Shown piece after piece: positions 39,201-49,859 of a DNA stretch of 64,000 nt. The translations under genes and the position numbers were made by a program. Positions within the stretch are counted from its first letter, which is position 1; each line of letters starts with the position of its first letter. The notes beneath the pieces were generated by a model. It was not told where the DNA came from. It searched no databases and saw nothing but the letters and a program-made list of their open reading frames with translations. Source of the stretch: Branchiostoma floridae (taxonomy: Eukaryota; Chordata; Leptocardii; Amphioxiformes; Branchiostomatidae); the NCBI RefSeq assembly GCF_000003815.2, contig NC_049987.1, positions 25,027,846-25,091,845 on the forward strand, written 5' to 3'.

Positions 39201-41626
39201 TTGCACATACTATATTTGTATTTTGCATTGTGATAATACAAATTACTTGACGAAGATATGAGTTTGTTGAACTCTTGTTCAACGTATATCAGCAAGAAGG
39301 GCAGCACTATTATACAAGTAATCAAATACAATTCAATCTCAACGACTGGATTAACACGGGGTTTTTCTTTTTCTTTATCCAGTTCTAGAAATTCGATTGT
39401 ATTTTATTAATAATGTTTACCTGCATATCGAGCCATTATAAACGTAGTAACTGTATACCGGTCTTACTTTGCTGTGTCTGCCGCTTCTGACACCTGTCAA
39501 TCACGGTTTTTGAGAAAATATACATTGATCGCATGACTGAATTTAAAAGTTAAAACAAACGCCTGTGTGTAATGTTGTTGCAGTTGAACCGAATGTAAGT
39601 TACAACAGCGTACAGGGTTATATTGTAGTATACTTGTACATGTTTACCTAAAATGGCAGGGAGGGTTTGCAATATCTCCAGAAAAACACGGGTTTTTAAT
39701 GACTGCATTACGAGTTCTCACGTAGAAGCGTTTTGATGTTTCTCCCTCCCACCGCTGATTAACTTCTCTTCCCAGAAAATAGTCTGCCGCTTGCAGAAAA
39801 AAAAATGCCATTCTTACCACCTCATGCCACGTCATTCGCTAAGATAAAAGCAAATGTCGCCTTACGTCGGTAGACTAATCAAGGTATAAGCTCCTATATT
39901 CATACATTTTCCAGAGAAACAGTTGTAAACGGACGAAAAAACACAATACCAAAACTGCTGGTATTTAATAATGGAATTTCCTTTGTAACAAGCCTGAACC
40001 AACTCTAGACTTTTTTCCTGTTCTCCAAAGCTTGTGAACTCTGCTCATTTGAGTCCGGACCACTGAAGAAGCCACATTGATGAAACCTGTCTGTGTGACA
40101 GACTGAATAAAAGTTGTAAACGGGAACTCTGCGGCTCCGGCTGTCTTACTGAGGAGTGACTGTAGTGAGAAAGATGTCGGTTAGCATGGGGATCAGTCCG
40201 CTCCATGCATAGTAGTTATCCTCCTTTGGACACTGATAGTTAAGAGCAAATGTCTGTAAGGTTTAAACAATGGTGGCAAGGGTAAAAAAATGATTTGGCT
40301 CATATTTTGCACAATACTTGACCCACAATCCCTTAAAATAGCCTTCTTTTAGATCAAAACTCCTTGTTGCAACGGGAAAATCAAGTTTTCTTGCCATTTT
40401 CCCCAAATTATTATACTTTACGGCAATATCACTGCAACTCCTTTGATCGTATCGTCAGAACAAAACAAAACAAGATCTGAATAGAACAACATTTTCGCTT
40501 TTTAAATGTCGTTATGAAATGTTCAGCGAGATAAATTTCAGTGCTTGGGTAGCATCAAAACAATGCAATGTTTCAAGCTTCTTAAAATGTAATTTTTGGC
40601 CCAACTTTTTAACGCGGCTATAAGTGATTAAGTGCCGTTCTGGTAATTTTTGGGGCTTGAAATTTGCACCATGTAGAGATAATTTGTACATCTATCATAT
40701 GCATTGTTGCAAAATTGGTAACTTGTTTGGTCACTTCTTTGGTTGTCACGTGTTTGTCCTGAAAAGTAGGCCATTTTTTGCGTTTTGAGGAATTTTTTTA
40801 TTTTAGCCATGTTCAAAGTACTACATTTGACAATACAAAAGTAATTTAAATAAAATTCTTGTCAAAGGTATATCTATGTAGTCTAATGTATTGTCTATCA
40901 AATAAATGCTGTCAATCACTGTTATTGAGAAAGAACATGACAACATGACTGAAATAAAAGTTCTAAAAACAAATTCTGAAAGTCTCTGTTTGAAAAGATG
41001 AACTGAATGTAAGTTACAGCAGTTCACAGCGCTATGTCATGATAGACTTTATATATTTTACCCAAAATAGCTGGAGGGGTCTGCGACGTCTCTAGAAAAA
41101 CATGTACAAATGACTACATTACGAGTTCTCACGTAGAAACTTTTTGATGTTTCTCCCTCCCAGCTTGGATTAACTCCTTTTCCCAGAAAATTAGTCTGCC
41201 ATTTGCAGAAAAACAAAATGCCATTCGCACCACCTGATGCCACGTCATCTCTCCAGATAAAGGCAAATGTGGCCTTAATTTGCCAGATTAAAACCCAGTA
41301 CATTAAGAACGGTGGATCATCATTTCCCTAGTCATAAACCATGTCAAAACACATCATCGAATATCTCATCGCTGCCAATTTTGCTCAGTTTCCAGGACTT
41401 CCATATGTGACAGGCGGAACTCTCGCTACCACTGTACAGCGGCTCTCCGGCAATCCACAGTGAAAATAACCTGCAATACTTTAAGTATGAGCTTGCAGCA
41501 ATGGGTCCAACCAACACAATGTTTTCTGAATATTCTAATGAGTTTGACGAGTAGTAAAATAACACATGAGAAATAAGTGATACGCACCTAAGCAATACAG
41601 AATTGTACAATAACAATGGTATACAC

Positions 41627-42059
41627 TAGGGCTGGGTACCGGTACAGAAAATTCAGGTCCAGGTCCGGTTCAGGTCCAGAGGATCAGGTCCAGGTCCGGA
41701 CCTGAACCTGGACCTGATTCAGTATGACTCATACCAATGGTCCATTTTACTACAAAGAAATTTGTTTGGTGAAGTATTAGACTCACACTGGCGCTTAAAA
41801 ATTATACAACGCTAACTGCACCGGTACGATTGGCTGTAAAACTTGGTAGAAATTATTATAAACTCTACTCTACTTCACTCTTGTTATTTTCTTCCATCTA
41901 CAAGCGCTAAAACGTGTGAATGCCTGATAAAATAATCTGTTAATTTTGTAATCGGTCCAACATTCGGTCCACCTATTTTTTTCAGGTCCGGTTTTTCTGG
42001 ACCGGTCCAATACGAAAAACCGTTTTTGTACCGGTGCGCTGTACCGATACCCAGCCCTA
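41627..42059. mobile_element. Nonautonomous hAT-like element with perfect 8-bp TSD
   Basis: Ends TAGGGCTGGGTACCGGTAC and GTACCGATACCCAGCCCTA are inverted repeats. The element is flanked by GTATACAC at 41619-41626 and 42060-42067, a perfect 8-bp duplication. The interior has GGTCCAGGTCCGG-type repeats and their complements, giving local palindromes. The 8-bp TSD and TAGGGCTGGG end fit hAT; there is no transposase. Confidence 0.9.
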
Positions 42060-42324
42060 GTATACACGCCTCAGTTTTCAAATTTAGAGAATGTACATAT
42101 TTTTTTTTAGATAGCCAGAAGTTGCTTTTTTTACATAGAAAACATGCTAAAAAGTGGAATGCTGCTTCTCGGCTTTTCATATGGAGATAAATAACAAGCT
42201 CAACTAAAGATGGAGAACGATATCTCAAATTTGTAAATTTGTAATATTCTAGAGGGATTCAAATATGATTGCTCAGCTTCTAGAATTGTGGCATGTAAAG
42301 ACTGGGTTGTGTTTCTTAAATTCA

Positions 42325-42745
42325 TATTTCACATACCTGAATGAAACGTCTGTTGTTTTGTTAACGTATTCTATGCTAATCGAAGTATAATTCTGTGTTG
42401 CCCTCCTCCCGAAGGAATGGTTCCTGCCAACTCTCAAATCTGAATTGACCAATCACAGCTCGTCATTAGCATAATGACATACAGTCAGCATACTAAACCT
42501 TCAATATCACATATGTAATATGTTATACATAAACATATATATAAACACTGCATTCTGCCTGATGATATGCGATTAGCTCGCAGTCACGGTAAACACACCA
42601 AGAAAGCTGTCGCCACCTAGAACTCGAGACACATCTTCAGGAAGCAGTATCGTCTTTAGTCGCATCTTTAGGGAGCGGTAACGTCTTGAGTTACATCTTC
42701 AGGAAGCGTTAACGTCTGCAGAGGTTGCACGTGAGTAGGGGAAAC
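42325..42745 (+). promoter_or_regulatory. Candidate promoter and noncoding first exon, copy 1
   Basis: In order: CCAAT at 42449-42453, the near-palindrome TCATTAGCATAATGA at about 42463-42477, a TATA box (TATATATAAAC) at about 42535-42546, then a likely transcribed block. The latter contains short internal repeats (ATCTTCAGGAAGCG.TA.CGTCT) and ends at the donor GCAC/GTGAGTA (42730/42731). The layout predicts a short 5' noncoding exon joined to the acceptor at 49803-49804. A second copy lies at 44725-45115. The order and conservation are seen; function is inferred. Confidence 0.55.
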
Positions 42746-43568
42746 TGAATTTTTCTTAATTTTAATGTTTTCCCTAGTACATATTTGTGCCTCCAATTCT
42801 GAGGCAGCTATTTTCATTAACAAAATTGCCTCGGGTAGGAAAGTAAGTGAAGCATAAGTACTGCTTTACAAGAACAAATCCTCCATTCTTTTCTTCCATC
42901 GGGAGTTGTTTTGCTTCAAATGTCGGTGTAACAAAACTCCACGGGCCAGCCTAGCAAACGGCTTCCCCTGGTGCCCAATTGTCAGATATAATCACCATCC
43001 ACCCTAGATCTGAGCTTAAGTTACTTTTTGCTGGCTGAAATAAGTGGAAACATAGACAATCACTTTAAAAACAATACCTCAATTTTTCATGGATGTAAAA
43101 ACAATACCTCGGAGGCTGAATTGACTAATAAACACAAACATAGGAACGGTATGAAAACAGATTCAAACCATGTATATTTCTAAACTATCATACAGCCTCA
43201 TACGTTCGTCAGTCTAAAACGGTGGGAACTGGGGTGTGCAGAGAAAGGGTCTGCAATGTCTCAAGAAAAACACGTGGATTCAATGATTATAGAAACAGTT
43301 CTCACGTACCAACCTTCAGATGTTTCTCCCTCTCAGTAAAGATTAACTTCTTTTCCCAGAAAATTAGTCTGCCATTTGCAGAAAAACAAAATGCCATTCG
43401 CACCACCTAATGCCACGTCATCCGTTTCGATAAGACAAAAGTGGCCTGCTGTTGGTGTGTTTTGTGTACCGGGTATATTGTGAATTATCATACTGGAGTT
43501 CTGTTAACTTAAGGCCTCATCAATTCAAATGCAGTTAGCTTTAGATTAGAGTAAGACACATACTGTAT

Positions 43569-43596
43569 TGTGTGTGTGTGTATTAGCACCTATGTT

Positions 43597-43631
<35 letters not shown>

Positions 43632-43632
43632 T
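43569..43632. repeat. TG microsatellite
   Basis: Mostly (TG)n with a short interruption. Confidence 0.9.
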
Positions 43633-44724
43633 TATAGGCACGTCTGTGTGTGTGTCTGCGTGCAGTTATGGACACTCTTATATTCGAAATGCTACAGTAT
43701 ACGAGTATTACTGGGCTGTGCTTTGACGTTTCTGACACCTGTCAATCACTGTTATTGAGAAAGAATATCACCATATAGCTGAAATAAAAAGATTGCATAC
43801 GGCTCATGTTATAGAGTCAATTCCGAGTCACCGAGAGGGTTTTGAAATAATATTTGTAGTAAGTTTGAACTATTCTAAGTAAAGAATATTTCAACCACTG
43901 AAGTTCTAAACTGCTCAAACAATTGAAAACATGTTTGAACCTATCTTTATATGTTGGAAACATTCGGAAATTGATGGTACAAATATCTCTCTATTTACAA
44001 CAATTTATAAACATCTATGTGCTTTTGTTATTGTTGGAACATGTGACCACATGTTCCAACAATTTGCGTCATTTTTCTCCATAAAAACATTTATTACCAC
44101 CATAAACCAAGCTGCTTAGCTGGGTCTTTTGTTCGGGTCTTGTATTTTTAGATTTTCTTTAGCAGACACTAATGGCTCTTTTGTGAGGAGTCAGACAGAC
44201 AGAATTTTCTGTACTTGGCAGGTATGCGTGAATTGCTCTCTCCCCAGCCCACTGACCCAGTTTTACCATTTTGTTTCCATGTTCGAACATGTGATCACAT
44301 GTGATCACAAATGATGGATCTATGTTGGAACAGTTTAGAAACTAACAGAAATAATGTATTGATGTTAGAAATGTTTCTAACATGAATGAACACTATAGAA
44401 AATATTTAGAACACAATAGTTCTAAACAGTTACTTATCAAAGTTAAAATGTTATAAAGATTTCCAAAATGTTGGAACAAAAGGCAAGAAATACCCTCTTG
44501 GTAATGCAGAATCGACTCTAGTACACCTATTATATTTTACCCAAATGGCCTGCGACATCTCCAAAAAACACAGGGATTTAATGCCTACACTGAGTGCTGA
44601 CGCCGAACTTTTTGATGTTTCCCCTCCCAGCCCAGATTAACTCCTTATCCCAGAAAATTAGTCTGTCATTTGCAGAAAAACAAAATGCCATTCTTACTGC
44701 GTCATGCCACGTCATCCCTCTATA

Positions 44725-45115
44725 TTCATATTTCGTATACCTGAATGAAACGTCTGTTGTTTTGTTTGCGTTTTCTATGCTATTCTTAATAATTCTGTAT
44801 CTGCCCTCCCCCGAAGGAATAGTTCGTGCCAACTCTCAAATCTAAATTGACCAATCACATCTCATCATTAGCATAATGATATACAGTTAGCATATTAAAC
44901 CTATAATATCACATATGTATTATGTTATACATATAAATATCTATACACACTGCATTTTGCCTGATGATAAGCGTTCAGATCGCAGTCACGGTAAACACAC
45001 CCAGAGAGCTGTCGCCATCTAGAACTCGGGTTGCATCTTCAGGAAGCAGCAACGTCTTGAGTCGCATCTTCAGGGAGCGGTAACGTCTACAGAGGTTGCG
45101 CGTGAGTAGGGATAT
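44725..45115 (+). promoter_or_regulatory. Candidate promoter and noncoding first exon, copy 2
   Basis: Matches copy 1 over about 400 bp: CCAAT at 44851-44855, TCATTAGCATAATGA shortly after, a TATA box (ATATAAATAT) at 44931-44940, the CGCAGTCACGGTAAACACAC block, AGCTGTCGCCA, the ATCTTCAGG(A/G)AGC repeats, and donor GCGC/GTGAGTA at 45101/45102. Preservation of every promoter landmark and of the donor suggests that both copies may be used. Confidence 0.55.
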
Positions 45116-45899
45116 CTGAATTTTACTTAAGCTTGCGCCTCCAATTCTGAGGTAGCTATTTTCATTAACAAAATGGTTTGGGCGTGTCCTTTTTTTTCAA
45201 CAGTTTCAAACCAGATAGACTGCTCCTTGGTTTGTAATTACTCTGTTTTACATTAATACTTGTAGTTGTTTATGTCCCTAATGACATTTTACACAGAAAG
45301 ATGGGTGAATCCTAAAGTATAATATCTCAGGTAAAACATTTCATGAACAAGCATGTCTGAAAAGTACACGTCAGCAACAAGCCCAGCTAATACAGTAGGT
45401 AGGGACTTCAAAGCTCCGTGTTGATTGGATTTGTCTGCTGCTCCCAGACTCCTACACGGCCCTCCACGGGCGTTGGCTGGAGGGAGGGAGGGAGGGTAGC
45501 AAGGGAGGGGTAGGTTTGTGGACAGGCATCCATTGTATGCGGTTAAACAATTTTTGTTCGTTCTGCTCGGATATCAGGATCAAGCCGATAGTATGGGGTG
45601 GGGTATCGACGTTATTTCAGGATTGCTCAATCTTTCATTTTCAGTGTGTATCTAAACATTCACAGTACTTGCTGTAATGTAGCATGTTAGATGAAGATGT
45701 CTCAAGGAAACAAACGTTGTTGAAGAAACATCTCGAATATGTAATGTACGTCTGTGGTGCGCCTCATGTTCCACATGATGTGCTGTGGCTTCTCTCAATT
45801 TAGATAAATCATGCAGTTTTTATTAGTCGGTTGCCTTGACGATTGGATTTGCACATAAGAGGAACGCGTAAGCTGATGCGATTGGTTAATTGTATTGAT

Positions 45900-48100
45900 G
45901 CAATATCCAGAAAGAAGAAAAGGTCAGGGGTTACTTTATTGATACTTTGAGTCGTTTTCTGTGTTTCGACGGCGCTATGTGATGCTGTAAGCTTTTTTTA
46001 CGAGGAATCCTCACGCTTGTGTGTTTGATAATCATTACCTCCATGAAAAATGGTGGTATAGTTTTGGCTCCGCGTATCTGTGTGTGTGTGTGTGCGCGCA
46101 TCCAGTGCAATAACCTCAGGATGGATTGTGATGGTATTGAGTAAGTGGGTAGGTGTTCTTCACGCAGCGGTCAAGGCCAATTTTGGGCCTCATGGTGGTT
46201 GGCCTTAGTACGGCAGCAGAATTTTTTTTATATCTTTTGCCCTGGATATGCTGTGATCCTGATTTTTAGAGGTACCCCGTACCTACTTTTAGTGTAAGGA
46301 TGAATGTTTCGGCTCCCGCCCCTAGCAGCTTACTCGGGAACCGCAAGGTGTTTTGCTAAACTTTTTCAGAGGGATAACTGAGTGAATTGATATTCGGTAT
46401 GCAGGTAGCATAGAAAAAAAATATATATAATGGGTAACAAATTATGCAAATCAGTGCTAAATTCACATAATGAATTGAGAAAATCTATCATTCCATTGTT
46501 TTCCATTATAGAAGTGATAGTTTGCCCATTATAGAAACTAGTGCTTAATTTGTCTTCGAAACAAAAGTGTACAGGTTCCAGGTCACAGCAGGAGTTATTG
46601 TTTACCATAAAAACAGACACTTTCCTGATTGCCGTGGCTCTGCTTGTCCCCGGGTTAGATTACCATAATCAGTTATCCCTCTAGCGCCACTGCCATGAAT
46701 GTGCATTTAAGATTTGCAATAAGTATCTTGCAAACACCATCATTCAAAATAGATTATACCACTTCTAACCTTTATAAAAAATGGGAAACGAATTATGGAT
46801 TAATCATGGATTACTTGTATTACCTGTAATTTACTATCATACCATTATATTCATGTATGTATCATTGTATTTATTTGTCTTTGTAACAAATAAATGTTGA
46901 GATCCCTTGAAAATCAGTCTGACTGACAACCCAACCTTATTCCCTTCGTGAAACGAAGGGTTTGTAGTCAGTGCCGTTTTGATGTCAGGTGGTCGTTTGT
47001 CAGCTTGATAACTAGGGAACGCGTGGATGGTTGGTTTTAATATTTGGTGTGTGGGTAGGATTAGACATGACGAAGGAATGACAGGAATTGCGTTACGGCA
47101 GGGCGCTCTAGCGGTGTGTTATGGTACTGCTGCGGAACTTCCGGTTTTGCTATTTTTTGTTTGAGACTTGTTTGGGTGATGATTTGTAAGTGGTCGGTAG
47201 CTGTGTAAAAGCATAGTAAGGTGTGTAAGTTTTGGCCACCTAGGGGTTTCGCAGGTGCGTTGAAAGTAATTCTTGTTTTAGGTTTTGAGAAGGAATAATG
47301 CACGAAGGGGTTGATGGATGTTAATGACTGTAGGTATGCTGACAGCTTACGTAATGATGTACATAATTGTATACTTGTTTTGCAAATTAGGTGGTAATTT
47401 GGTTGATACAATGTGGTAATTTGGTTGAGACAAGGTATGTGTAGAAACCTTATATATGGTGTGTGAACAGTCCAGCTGCGTAAGACCATGACAGATTGAT
47501 CTGATTTTTGGTATGTGGGTAGTTCTTGAGAAGGAGATGAAACGTACGAGGTGTTTTTTCGTCTAGTGGCTTCTGACGGTTTTGCAGGGGATGTTTGTAC
47601 TTGAAAAATAGTGTTTAGTGTGTTACGTGTGGCGATTACGCAATAGTGGGTTATATTTAGGAGTTACGTCATTCAGTTGTGCATGGGCCCCGTCCCCACA
47701 GGAAGTGACCCCAAAGGTCAGAGTTGCGCAATAGAGGACAGCACGACTTATATATACCAGACGATTACAAGACAATGGTACTATAAGGACAGCACATTAT
47801 ACATGATGGGGTGTAAATGTTTCCTATAAGATTTGATAATCTGTAGATTAAGGGCAATGAATAAGGGCAATGATGATATTGTTTACAGGGGCCTACATGT
47901 ATATTATACGTTTTAAAAGGGTTGTACATGTAACAGTTACTACTGGTACAATACATTGTTGAACAAAGCAGGGTTTGTTTTTCACAGTAACTTGTAGTCA
48001 TTGATGAGATTGTTTATAGTGATTGTACATCAGACATATAGGATGCACAATGTAGTGGACTGCATTGTGAAACAAAGAATGCTACATCATCATTGTTGCA
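45900..48100. repeat. Dispersed low-copy repeats, no gene
   Basis: Blocks of the GGATGG.TT.TGAT / GTGGGTAGG type occur at about 46117-46160, 46380-46405, 47025-47060 and 47505-47545. The 142-codon minus-strand ORF at 47061-47489 runs across such sequence and has no recognisable domain. Confidence 0.45.
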
Positions 48101-48927
48101 AGCAACAAGTCGGCAATAATGATCTGTAAAGGGGGCTGTACAAAGAAAAACTATAATTTATAATATCACCTTGTAGAAACGTCCATGCAATGTATCAAGT
48201 CGTCAATATTGACAATATTGATCCGTCAACCCTTCCCTTGTTATTACAATCTAAAGGGATGATTCGATTGCGTACGCGCGGAAAACTTGCTGTCAATTCC
48301 GGGAATTTTTACCAATCGGACATGTCTAGTACACACTCAGTTAGGCTAATATTTCTCTCTTTGTTAGTTAGAGTCCATTCCAAGTCATCGTGCGGATGTT
48401 TGTTGTCATTGTTTAGAAATGATTTTAAAGTTATGTAATTATATGTCTAGAATCGACATTTGATACTTCAGAAATATTTTAAACATTATTTCAATTTTAT
48501 AAATATTTCCTCGGTCCTGTAAAACTTTGGAAATATTCATGTTGTGGAATTAGATACTTCTAATGGTTTCTAAATATTGATAACAGCATTCTACCATTAT
48601 TTACCATTTTCTACCATTTTTTGTAACATTTTGTAAATGGGTCAGTTTTATGGGGGCAATTAACTAATTTAACCATTTGGCAAAGTTTACAAATATTTGT
48701 AAGTGTGAAAGAATCACACAGAGGTTTCACAATTATTCTAAAGAAATATTTTGTACAGTTACTTTCAAAATGTTTCTAAACTATTCAAATGAATTCAAAT
48801 AGATAAAAATTTTCTTAGTCAGTTTTAAAAAAATCAATTAAAGTGGCTCAGATATTCTTTTATTCAACATAATTAAGACTTTAAACAACTATCACCTAAA
48901 ACCCTCACGCATATGGTGACTTGACTA

Positions 48928-49309
48928 NNNNNNNNNNNNNNNNNNNNNNNNNNNNNNNNNNNNNNNNNNNNNNNNNNNNNNNNNNNNNNNNNNNNNNNNN
49001 NNNNNNNNNNNNNNNNNNNNNNNNNNNNNNNNNNNNNNNNNNNNNNNNNNNNNNNNNNNNNNNNNNNNNNNNNNNNNNNNNNNNNNNNNNNNNNNNNNNN
49101 NNNNNNNNNNNNNNNNNNNNNNNNNNNNNNNNNNNNNNNNNNNNNNNNNNNNNNNNNNNNNNNNNNNNNNNNNNNNNNNNNNNNNNNNNNNNNNNNNNNN
49201 NNNNNNNNNNNNNNNNNNNNNNNNNNNNNNNNNNNNNNNNNNNNNNNNNNNNNNNNNNNNNNNNNNNNNNNNNNNNNNNNNNNNNNNNNNNNNNNNNNNN
49301 NNNNNNNNN
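48928..49309. other. Assembly gap (N)
   Basis: Run of N; content unknown. It lies in the predicted 5' intron of the YWTD receptor gene. Confidence 1.
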
Positions 49310-49559
49310 TTTTGCCAATCGAACGTACCATTTTCTGTAAGGCTAGCCCCTGAGATGTCTACAAAAAACACCCTCCAACCACCACACCCTCGCCTATTTC
49401 ACGAAGGTTGAGTTCTACGAACGCTTGTTCACATTATTATGTAAAATCTGGGCAGTTTAGGTGTGGCTAAGGCAGGCAAAACTCTGTGCTTATTGATTAC
49501 CTTAAAAATACCTTTGTCCATTTCGGGGCTTTCCGCATCCACATTGGATAGTGGAATGA

Positions 49560-49706
49560 TCGTCAGTCTGCCGTTTGGAGCTGTGAGGACCAATATTCAG
49601 GGGCTAGTTGAAGACTAACCGTATAAAATCTGCCGAAATGACTGATTTTATACGGTTAATCTTCAGATAGCCTCTGATCATTGGTCCTCTCGGCTTCAAA
49701 CGGCAG
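49560..49706. repeat. Inverted repeat CTGCCGTTTG...CAAACGGCAG
   Basis: CAGTCTGCCGTTTGGAGC returns as TTCAAACGGCAGACC, and the centre CCGTATAAAATC / GATTTTATACGG is also palindromic, giving a near-complete foldback of about 140 bp. Confidence 0.7.
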
Positions 49707-49707
49707 A

Positions 49708-49762
49708 CCAACCGTTTCAAAAGTCATATCCAGTTGCTTGAGTAACTACTTTTTGGATTACA
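49708..49762 (+). repeat. Dispersed retroelement-like tail, copy 3
   Basis: ACCGTTTCAAAAGTCATATC followed by CAGTTGCTTGAGTAACTAC matches copies at 7161 and 38605. Confidence 0.55.
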
Positions 49763-49859
49763 TACATTACAGACATACAAAGGAACTGTTTATCTTACCT
49801 ATAGAACAACCAACAGCGATCCCAACATCAGTCCATACGCTGTTACACACGAGCTGACC

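Larger units (their letters stand above)
39470..45115. repeat. Diverged segmental repeat array
   Basis: A block of about 200 bp with CCCAGAAAATTAGTCTGCC, TTGCAGAAAAACAAAATGCC and TGCCACGTCAT occurs at about 39645-39840, 41055-41255, 43225-43425 and 44530-44715. An associated block (CCTGTCAATCAC.GTT.TTGAGAAA) precedes or follows three of them at 39495, 40910 and 43737. With the duplicated promoter blocks this shows repeated segmental duplication with units of about 1.4-2.4 kb. Short minus-strand ORFs here are not preserved between copies. Confidence 0.75.

Noticed and set aside
39644-39835. Possible small conserved protein (MTWHEVVRMAF...) repeated in four copies
   Set aside because: The frame is broken or shifted in the other copies at 43222 and 44578, so conservation is of DNA and not of protein.
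47061-47489. 142-codon minus-strand ORF
   Set aside because: It crosses dispersed repeat blocks, has low-complexity composition and no recognisable domain or splice context.
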